Positions 57,646 to 64,000 of a DNA stretch of 64,000 bases are shown here, piece after piece. The DNA lies in the NCBI RefSeq assembly GCF_021341665.1, contig NZ_JAJTTH010000003.1:620001-684000 (forward strand). Reading direction: 5' to 3'. Within the stretch, counting starts at the first letter, position 1, and every line of letters begins with the position of its first letter. Under the pieces are notes generated by a model. The model worked only from the letters and a program-made list of their open reading frames with translations. It did no database searches and was not told the DNA's origin. The DNA comes from Pseudomonas sp. Au-Pse12. GTDB taxonomy: Bacteria; Pseudomonadota; Gammaproteobacteria; Pseudomonadales; Pseudomonadaceae. A program made the translations under genes and the position numbers.

Positions 57646-59423
57646 CCAGAAAAGATCGTCGCCCTCCTCGCCCCTTCGCCATTTCCCGCTGGAGCCTGCA
57701 GCGCAAGCTGGTGCTGGCGTTCTGGCTGGTCAGCGTGATTCCCACCATGATCGCCGCGGAGCTCGCGGCCACCACGCTGTCGGAGATCTTCGACAGCAAC
57801 GTGCGGATCTGGCTGCAGGAATCGACCAAGATCGTCGAGGTCGAGATCACCGAAATTCTCCATGACAACGCGCGGATCGCCCAGCTGTTCCTGCGCTACA
57901 CGCGCCCGCCCACGGACCGCAATGCGGCCAAGCATGACAAGCTCACCGCCGACATCGCCGACTCCATGGGCATCGACGTGGTGGCGCTGATCCGCAAGAG
58001 CGACCACAAGGTGATGTTCACCACGGCCGCCGACGACGTGGTGGGGCAGATCAGCACTGCCTCCAATGCCGTGTTGCAGACCATCCAGGTCGGCGGCGTG
58101 GCCACTGGCGCGGTGGTCTCGACCTTCCAGACCACCCTGGACGGCGTCGACTACCAGTTGCTGATCGCCACTTACCTGGATGCCAGCTTCCTCACCAGCG
58201 TCGCCGACGTGCATTCCCTGGACCTGCGCCTGTACCTGGCCAAGGCCAATGACTTCTCGGAAATCTTCGCCACTCAGCGCTTCGAGGACCACCCGCTCAA
58301 GGTGCCGCACAAGATCGAAGACATCCTGCGCGCCACGCGCCAGCCGACCGAGCAGTTCACCAGCCGCTACAGCGGCCTGTATCGCCCGATCTTCAACGAC
58401 AACGGCGAACTGGTGGGGGTGATTTTCAGTGGCCTGCTGCGTCACAGCAGCCTGGTCGGCCTAGTCAACCAGAGCAACCTGTTCATCCTGATCTTCCTGC
58501 TCAGCTCGGCCGCCTCGCTGTGCGTCGGCTGGCTGGTATCGCAGCGCCTGACCCGGCCGTTGCGCGGGTTGTCCAAGGGGGTACAGGCGGTGATCGCCGG
58601 CGACTACCGCCAGCGCGTACCGGTGATCGGTGGCGACGAGCTGGCGGAACTGAGCAGCACCTTCAACCACATGACCGAACGGCTGGGAGAGTTGCAGCAC
58701 CTGGAAGCGCAGTTGCGCCGCCGCGATCGCCTGCACGCCCTGGGTGAAGTCGCCATGGGCCTGGCTCACGAGATCCGCAACCCGCTGGGCATCATCAAGA
58801 CCGCCACGCAACTGCTGCACCGCCGCGCCAACCTGCCGGAAAACGACAAGCGCCACCTGGAATACGTGATCAGCGAGGTCAGCCGGATCAACGACCTGAT
58901 CACCGAGTTCCTCGACTTCGCCAAGCCCAGCACGCCGATTCGCGCCACCCAGCTGGCGCGCCCGCTGGTCGAGGACCTGCTGGGCTTCTGCACCCCGGAG
59001 CTGGCCACCCACAAGATCGATGCACGCATCGACGACCAGGCCCCCGGCGCGACCATCCACGCCGACGCCCGCCAACTCAAGCAGGCGTGCCTGAACCTGA
59101 TCCTCAACGCCATCGACGCGATGCCCGATGGCGGTCGCCTGACCCTGGGGATTGCCCAGCAGGACGACGAAACCATCATCAGCGTCAGCGACACCGGCCA
59201 GGGCATCGAGCCGGACATGCTGGAACGCATCTTCACCCCGTTCGTCACCACCAAGGCCTCGGGCACCGGCCTGGGATTGGCTAAAGTCTTCTCGATCATG
59301 GAAAGCCATGACGGCCACATCGAATGCGTCAGCGAAAAAGATGCTGGCGCCACCTTCAGCCTGTACATTCCGGCGAACGGTGAAGAGGACGACGAAGACA
59401 ACGAGGACAGTGATGACGCATAA
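57642..59423 (+). CDS. Sensor histidine kinase of a sigma-54 two-component system (MifS/AtoS-like)
   Basis: 593 aa. TM1 about residues 20-45, periplasmic sensor about 46-275, TM2 about 278-302, HAMP (SQRLTRPLRGLSKGVQAV), HisKA with His376 in MGLAHEIRNPLGI, HATPase with DTGQGIEP and GTGLGLAKV. A very acidic tail ([12 protein letters not shown]). It overlaps the regulator by 11 bases. Membership in the biosynthetic operon suggests it senses the substrate or product. Similarity to MifS of P. aeruginosa is tentative. Confidence 0.85.
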   Translation: MTRKDRRPPRPFAISRWSLQRKLVLAFWLVSVIPTMIAAELAATTLSEIFDSNVRIWLQESTKIVEVEITEILHDNARIAQLFLRYTRPPTDRNAAKHDKLTADIADSMGIDVVALIRKSDHKVMFTTAADDVVGQISTASNAVLQTIQVGGVATGAVVSTFQTTLDGVDYQLLIATYLDASFLTSVADVHSLDLRLYLAKANDFSEIFATQRFEDHPLKVPHKIEDILRATRQPTEQFTSRYSGLYRPIFNDNGELVGVIFSGLLRHSSLVGLVNQSNLFILIFLLSSAASLCVGWLVSQRLTRPLRGLSKGVQAVIAGDYRQRVPVIGGDELAELSSTFNHMTERLGELQHLEAQLRRRDRLHALGEVAMGLAHEIRNPLGIIKTATQLLHRRANLPENDKRHLEYVISEVSRINDLITEFLDFAKPSTPIRATQLARPLVEDLLGFCTPELATHKIDARIDDQAPGATIHADARQLKQACLNLILNAIDAMPDGGRLTLGIAQQDDETIISVSDTGQGIEPDMLERIFTPFVTTKASGTGLGLAKVFSIMESHDGHIECVSEKDAGATFSLYIPANGEEDDEDNEDSDDA

Positions 59424-60810
59424 CCTGCTGGTGGTGGATGACGAACCGAAACTCTGCGACTTGCTGTCCTCGGCCCTGAGCCAGAACGGCATCCAGGTGT
59501 TCACCGCAAGTAACGGCCTGCACGCCCTCAAGGTGCTGGAACAGGAAGACATCGACCTGGTGATCAGCGACTGGCGCATGCCCGGCATGGACGGGCCGCA
59601 ACTGCTGGCGGAAATCAAGCAGCGCTACCCGCAGTTGCCGGTGATCGTGATGACCGCCTACAGCACGGTGAAAAATGCCGTGCAGTCGATGCGCAACGGC
59701 GCCTACGACTACATCGCCAAGCCCTTCGACATCGACGAGCTGGACATCACGGTCAGCAAGGCCTTGCAGTTTCGCGACATCCTCAAAGACAACCAGCGCA
59801 TGCGCGCCGAGCTCGAAGAGCATCAGCAGATCGACAGCCTGGTGGGTGACAGCCCGGCCTTTCGCCAGGTGCTGCAGGCGGTGGATTCAGTGCGCGAAAG
59901 CAACGCCACCATTCTTCTGACCGGGGAAAGCGGCACCGGCAAGGAAATGGTCGCCCGGGCCATCCACAAGCATGGCAATCGCGCCGACAAACCGTTTGTT
60001 GCGGTCAATTGCGCGGCGATTCCCGAGGGCTTGCTGGAAAGCGAGATGTTCGGCCATCGCAAGGGCGCCTTCACCGGCGCCGTGGCGGACCGGGTCGGGC
60101 GCTTCCAGCAGGCCGACAAGGGCACCCTGTTTCTCGACGAGGTCGGCGACATGCCCCTGGCCCTGCAGGCCAAGATCCTCCGCGCCCTGCAAGAGCGGGT
60201 GATCGAGCCGGTGGGCGACCCACGGGAACGCAAGGTCGATGTGCGGGTGATTGCCGCGACCAACAAGAACCTGCTGGAAGCGGTGGCCAACAAGGAGTTC
60301 CGCGAAGACCTCTACTACCGCCTCAATGTGTTCCCGATCCCCTTGCCGGCGCTGCGCGAACGGGTCGAAGACATCGCCCCGCTGGCCCGGCACTTCGCCC
60401 ACAGCCTGGGCGCCACCGCCGGCAAGCGCATCAGCGGCTTCAGCGCCAAGGCCCTGCAGGCCATGGCCAGCTACACCTGGCCGGGGAACATCCGCGAACT
60501 GCAGAACTGCGTGGAACGAGCCACCATCGTCGCCACCGGCCAGGTCATCGAAGAAAAGGACCTGCCGGGGTATCTGTTCGACACCCAGGCTCAGGGCGCC
60601 GAGAACAGCGCCGCCTTCAGCGTCGGCCCGCAAGTGCCCAGCGACCTGGAAGCGGCCCTGGCGGAAGTGGAAAAGGCCTACATCCTCGCGGCCCTGCAGC
60701 AGAGCAACGGCGTGCAGGCAGCCGCCGCGCAGCTGATCGGCATCTCCGAGCGCAGTTTCTGGTACCGGCTGAAGAAGCTCGGCATCCAGGTGGACAAGAT
60801 CGTCCGCTGA
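59413..60810 (+). CDS. Sigma-54-dependent response regulator (MifR/AtoC-like)
   Basis: 465 aa. Receiver with Asp53 in [13 protein letters not shown]+ domain with Walker A GESGTGKE, canonical KGAFTGA loop, Walker [12 protein letters not shown], and C-terminal Fis-type HTH ([26 protein letters not shown]). It can therefore activate sigma-54 promoters such as that at 53491-53506 in front of its own operon. ATG 59413 lies within the end of the kinase gene. Similarity to P. aeruginosa MifR is my tentative reading. Confidence 0.87.
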   Translation: MTHNLLVVDDEPKLCDLLSSALSQNGIQVFTASNGLHALKVLEQEDIDLVISDWRMPGMDGPQLLAEIKQRYPQLPVIVMTAYSTVKNAVQSMRNGAYDYIAKPFDIDELDITVSKALQFRDILKDNQRMRAELEEHQQIDSLVGDSPAFRQVLQAVDSVRESNATILLTGESGTGKEMVARAIHKHGNRADKPFVAVNCAAIPEGLLESEMFGHRKGAFTGAVADRVGRFQQADKGTLFLDEVGDMPLALQAKILRALQERVIEPVGDPRERKVDVRVIAATNKNLLEAVANKEFREDLYYRLNVFPIPLPALRERVEDIAPLARHFAHSLGATAGKRISGFSAKALQAMASYTWPGNIRELQNCVERATIVATGQVIEEKDLPGYLFDTQAQGAENSAAFSVGPQVPSDLEAALAEVEKAYILAALQQSNGVQAAAAQLIGISERSFWYRLKKLGIQVDKIVR

Positions 60811-60841
60811 CGCGGTCAGCTGCAAGCGAAAAACTTGCCGC

Positions 60842-61876
60842 CTAGAGCACCCGCCCCCTCTCCAGCGGTTCGATCTGCGCCCAGTGGGAGGTGTCTTCCC
60901 GGTGGGTTTGCAGATACGGCAGCACCGCCGCCAACAGCGGCGCCTTGAAGGCTTCCTGGAAGCGGTGGGCCAGGCCCGGAATCAGTTTCAGTTGACTGCC
61001 CTGGATCTGCGCCGCCAGATGCACCCCGTGCATCACCGGCAGCAGGGGGTCGGCGGTGCCATGCACCACCAGGGTCGGCACCCGCAGTTGCTTGAGCAAG
61101 GCCACCCGACTCGGCTCGGCGAGGATCGCCATGATCTGGCGCTTGACCCCTTCCGGGTTGAACGCCCGGTCATAGGCCTGCGCAGCCTGCTGCAACAGGA
61201 CCTGGCGGTCATCGCTGACCTTGGGGCTGCCCAGGGCCGCCAGCAGGTCGGCCTGCTGCTCCAGCGCTGCTTCCCGGCTCGGCGCATTGCGCCGTGAGAG
61301 CAGCTGCACCAAGGCCGCGTTCGGCGCCGGCAGGCCCTCGGCTCCGGAGCTGGTCATGATCAGGGTCAGGCTCTCGACGCGCCGCGGCTCCATGGCCGCC
61401 AGGCGCTGGGCAATCATCCCGCCCATGCTCGCCCCCAGCACATGGAACTGCTCGATATGCAGGGCGTCCATCAACCCCAGTGCGTCATCGGCCATGTCAC
61501 TCAGGGTGTAGGGCGCCGCCACTGGCAAACCGAGCTTGTAGCGCAGCACTTCAAACGCCAGGTTGGCGCTGGCCGGGGCCTGGCGCCAGGTGGACAGGCC
61601 GACATCACGATTGTCATAGCGGATGACCCGAAAGCCCTGCTGACACAGGGCCACCACCACTTCATCCGGCCAGTGGATCAGTTGCCCCCCCAGGCCCATG
61701 ACCAGCAGCAACGCCGGATCGGAGGTGCGGCCGATGCTCTGGTAAGCCAGGCTCACCTGCGGCAGGTCGACCCGTTGGGTCGGTACATTGACGTCGCAGC
61801 GCGCGGCCGCAAAAGACAGCTGGCCGAGCAACAGCCCGGCCAACAGCAGAAAAGTCGAAAGCAATCGTGCCCGCAT
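60842..61876 (-). CDS. Exported alpha/beta hydrolase (PA3586-like)
   Basis: 344 aa. Signal peptide ([20 protein letters not shown]…FAAA), then a classical alpha/beta-hydrolase fold: [14 protein letters not shown] oxyanion region, nucleophile Ser in [10 protein letters not shown], Asp in HGTADPLLP and His in GLAHRFQEA. The start at 61876 is the first Met before a clean signal sequence; upstream codons read as non-coding. Convergent with the unknown operon; divergent from metR, matching the neighbour of metR in P. aeruginosa. Probable esterase or lipase of unknown substrate. Confidence 0.87.
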   Translation of the reverse strand: MRARLLSTFLLLAGLLLGQLSFAAARCDVNVPTQRVDLPQVSLAYQSIGRTSDPALLLVMGLGGQLIHWPDEVVVALCQQGFRVIRYDNRDVGLSTWRQAPASANLAFEVLRYKLGLPVAAPYTLSDMADDALGLMDALHIEQFHVLGASMGGMIAQRLAAMEPRRVESLTLIMTSSGAEGLPAPNAALVQLLSRRNAPSREAALEQQADLLAALGSPKVSDDRQVLLQQAAQAYDRAFNPEGVKRQIMAILAEPSRVALLKQLRVPTLVVHGTADPLLPVMHGVHLAAQIQGSQLKLIPGLAHRFQEAFKAPLLAAVLPYLQTHREDTSHWAQIEPLERGRVL

Positions 61877-62135
61877 GAAAAACACCGAAACGCAGAACCC
61901 CAGTAGAGCGCGAGTCTGATGAACCTGGATGATTCGCGCTGCCACAGTTGCGTGACAATTTGATGAAGATTGCCCAGCGGTAGATGCCTCGGGGGGCTGG
62001 CTGAGGTTTGCGGCTGGCTCTTCTGCCGGAATAGGCCTGCGGTTCAATCCGCGCGCAATGGTCGACAAGCTCCGACAACATGAGACAAACTCAACCCTTT
62101 CGATTTATCCACAAAATTCACTCATGGAGACCCTG

Positions 62136-63053
62136 GTGCTCGAAATCCGTCACCTGAAGACCCTGCACGCCTTGCGCGAAGCCGACAGCCTGGTTGAAGC
62201 CGCTGAACGCCTGCACCTGACCCAGTCCGCCCTGTCCCATCAGTTCAAGGAGCTGGAAGAGCGCCTGGGCATGCCGCTGTTCGTGCGCAAGACCAAGCCG
62301 GTACGCTTCACCAGCGCCGGCCTGCGCCTGCTGCAACTGGCGGATGCGACCCTGCCCCTGCTGCGCGGCGCCGAACGCGATATTGCCCGACTGGCCGGCG
62401 GCACCGCCGGGCGCCTGCACATGGCCATCGAATGCCACAGCTGCTTCCAGTGGCTGATGCCGACCATCGACCAGTTCCGCGATGCCTGGCCGGAAGTGGA
62501 ACTGGACCTGGCCTCCGGCTTCTCGTTCGCCCCGCTGCCCGCCCTGGCCCGCGGCGACCTGGACCTGGTGGTGACCTCCGACCCGCTGGAGCTGGCAGGC
62601 ATCACCTACGTGCCGCTGTTCACCTATGAGGCCATGCTCGCCGTGGCCAACCAGCACCCGTTGGCGAACAAGCCGTACATCGTCCCGGAAGACCTGCTGA
62701 GCGAAACCCTGATCACCTACCCGGTGGAACGCGACCGCCTGGACATTTTCACCCGTTTCCTCGAACCGGCAGACATCGAGCCGGCTCAGGTGCGCACCTC
62801 GGAGTTGACGGTGATGATGATGCAGCTGGTGGCCAGCGGCCGCGGTGTATGCGGCATGCCCCACTGGGCTTTGCACGAGTACAGCTCGCGGGGGTATGTG
62901 AAGGCCAAGCGGCTCGGGGAAAAGGGCCTGTTCGCCACCCTGTACGCGGCGATTCGCGCCGACATGCTGGATGCGCCCTACATGCGCGACTTCCTGCTGA
63001 CGGCCAAGGACACCTCGTTCTCGACCCTGGATGGCGTCAGCGCCGTACGCTGA
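62136..63053 (+). CDS. metR: LysR-family activator MetR
   Basis: 305 aa. Begins (V→M)LEIRHLKTLHAL with the LysR helix-turn-helix (SLVEAAERLHLTQSALSHQFKELEERLG) and a periplasmic-binding-like effector domain with the MetR-type FSFAPLPALARGDLDLVVTSD. GTG 62136 is chosen because GGAG lies 6 bases before it and homologues start here; an ATG 12 bases upstream has no ribosome-binding site. Controls methionine synthesis genes with homocysteine as co-effector. Confidence 0.92.
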   Translation: MLEIRHLKTLHALREADSLVEAAERLHLTQSALSHQFKELEERLGMPLFVRKTKPVRFTSAGLRLLQLADATLPLLRGAERDIARLAGGTAGRLHMAIECHSCFQWLMPTIDQFRDAWPEVELDLASGFSFAPLPALARGDLDLVVTSDPLELAGITYVPLFTYEAMLAVANQHPLANKPYIVPEDLLSETLITYPVERDRLDIFTRFLEPADIEPAQVRTSELTVMMMQLVASGRGVCGMPHWALHEYSSRGYVKAKRLGEKGLFATLYAAIRADMLDAPYMRDFLLTAKDTSFSTLDGVSAVR

Positions 63054-63069
63054 ACACCGGCTTGCCAGC

Positions 63070-63093
63070 GACCCGGGCCGCACAGCCCGGGTC
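63070..63093. terminator. Hairpin between metR and the GNAT gene
   Basis: GACCCGGGC-CGCACA-GCCCGGGTC, a 9-bp perfect stem with weak T content, 17 bases after the metR stop; it probably serves both convergent genes. Confidence 0.6.
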
Positions 63094-63601
63094 AACCTTC
63101 GGCCGGCAACGCCCGCCACATGTGGATCTTGTCGAAATACTCCTCGCCCACGCGCACCGCCAGAGGTTCCAGGCCGAACTGGACGAAGCCGCAGCGCTTA
63201 TACAGGGACAGCGCGGCATCATTACCGGCGGTCACCGTCAGTTGAATCAGGCGCAACCCTTCATATTCAGCGGCCTCGGCCAGCAGGCCCTGGACCAGCC
63301 GGTAGCCCAGCCCGCTGTTGCGCTGCGCGCCGGTGACGTAGAGGCCAAACAGGGTCGCCTTGTGCCTGGCCTTCTCCCGCAGCTCGAAGGCCAGGCCGAC
63401 CATCCCCAGCAAGCGCCCTTGGCAAAAGGCCCCCAGCAACACATCGAGCTCGCCGTCCAGGCGAGCGGCCCACCAGGCCAGGGGCAGTTTTTCCCGCTCT
63501 TTGACGCTGGAGGTGAAGGCCTGGGGATGGCGCTCATAGGCTTCGAGCATCAGGGCCCGGTATTGCTCGACATCCTCAGGGGTCAGGCGCTGGATCTGCA
63601 T
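63092..63601 (-). CDS. GNAT-family N-acetyltransferase
   Basis: 169 aa. Acetyl-CoA-binding motif A VTGAQRNSGLGYRLVQGLL and the motif B pattern LTVTAGNDAALSLYKRCGFVQFG. ATG 63601 is preferred over a TTG two codons earlier. Substrate unknown; no partner genes adjacent. Confidence 0.87.
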   Translation of the reverse strand: MQIQRLTPEDVEQYRALMLEAYERHPQAFTSSVKEREKLPLAWWAARLDGELDVLLGAFCQGRLLGMVGLAFELREKARHKATLFGLYVTGAQRNSGLGYRLVQGLLAEAAEYEGLRLIQLTVTAGNDAALSLYKRCGFVQFGLEPLAVRVGEEYFDKIHMWRALPAEG

Positions 63602-63711
63602 GCTCAATCGAGGGTCTTCTGTCCGCTAATGAATGAAACGCATTTTATCCTGCGGCCCTGCGCTTCATGAATGGCCACGGTGGCCAGGGGTGCACGGCCG
63701 TCGGCGGCTGA

Positions 63712-64000
63712 TCAGCTCACGCGCCGCGGTTCGAACATCAGGCGCACGGCCAGCCCCGCCAGCACAAAGCCCATGACATAGCGCTGCACCGAGAGCCAGG
63801 TGGGGTTGCTGGCGAACCAGGAGGCAATGCCTGCGGCAAACAGGGCAATCAGCAGGTTCACCGAAAAGCTCACGCTGATCTGGGTCAGGCCGAGAATGAT
63901 GCTCTGGGAGAACACCGAACCGTGCTCAGGGTTGATGAACTGCGGAAAGATCGACAGGTAGAACATCGCGATCTTGGGGTTCAGGGCACTGGTCAGAAAC
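63712..64000 (-). CDS. LysE/RhtB-family amino acid exporter, C-terminal part (cut by window edge)
   Basis: The visible 95 codons run to the window end and include the family motif ALNPKIAMFYLSIFPQF followed by two TM helices and a short basic tail (FEPRRVS). The N-terminal half lies beyond 64000. LysE/RhtB proteins export basic amino acids or homoserine lactone-type compounds. Confidence 0.87.
   Translation of the reverse strand, partial: FLTSALNPKIAMFYLSIFPQFINPEHGSVFSQSIILGLTQISVSFSVNLLIALFAAGIASWFASNPTWLSVQRYVMGFVLAGLAVRLMFEPRRVS

Overview
The window is a dense, GC-rich stretch of chromosome from a fluorescent Pseudomonas (P. fluorescens species complex). The evidence is the order of core genes (colRS, groESL, fxsA, metG-rnf-nth, argG-motY-pyrC-rnt-prx-bfd-bfrB-grxD, argF, glpFKRD-glpM-metR), which largely follows P. 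aeruginosa PA3489-PA3496, PA3525-PA3537 and PA3578-PA3587, together with many Pseudomonas-type REP/REPIN palindromes (TAGGAGC...CTTGC...GCGAAG). No tRNA, rRNA, CRISPR array, prophage or insertion sequence was seen.

Layout. 0-4 kb: an iron-linked imelysin operon (end of an icmP-like gene, di-heme oxidoreductase, imelysin lipoprotein, DUF1513 protein). 4-10 kb: the ColR/ColS outer-membrane stress system, its methyltransferase/wapQ operon and an LTA-synthase-like sulfatase. 10-18 kb: groESL behind a heat-shock-like promoter, fxsA, hugZ, an SDR, the Fe-S carrier ApbC and metG. 18-23 kb: an Rnf/Rsx operon with A, B, D, G and E but no rnfC, translationally coupled throughout and followed by nth and a PA3496-type small protein. 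23-24 kb: an orphan LuxR-type regulator in AT-rich DNA. 24-31 kb: argG, motY, pyrC, rnt, peroxiredoxin, bfd (Fur-type promoter), bfrB and grxD. 31-37 kb: a molybdopterin oxidoreductase, argF (ArgR-type box), an orphan ABC ATPase, a PhzF-like isomerase and ybaK. 37-42 kb: the glycerol regulon glpFK, glpR and glpD.

42.6-49.6 kb is the acidic amino acid uptake system: gltIJKL (aatJQMP), with a sigma-54 promoter and two TTCGG-N4-CCGAA sites upstream, followed by its sensor/activator pair aauS-aauR and then glpM. 49.7-60.8 kb looks accessory. It contains an arginase-fold enzyme with a pair of small DMT/SMR-type membrane proteins, a membrane fatty-acid desaturase and a MipA-like outer-membrane protein on the other strand, and a tightly coupled six-gene operon (HAD phosphatase, class III aminotransferase, alpha/beta hydrolase, FemAB/GNAT-like transferase, sensor kinase, sigma-54 activator). 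That operon has its own sigma-54 promoter and a nested palindromic upstream element. It appears to be a self-regulated biosynthetic or lipid-modification system whose product I cannot name, and it is the best candidate for something undescribed. 60.8-64 kb returns to the backbone: an alpha/beta hydrolase, metR, a GNAT acetyltransferase and the C-terminal part of a LysE-family exporter.

Themes that tie the region together are iron and redox handling (imelysin operon, HugZ, ApbC, Rnf, Nth, Bfd/BfrB, peroxiredoxin, monothiol glutaredoxin), envelope maintenance (ColRS/WapQ, LTA-synthase-like protein, desaturase, MipA) and two sigma-54-dependent regulons in which the activator is encoded beside its probable target promoter.
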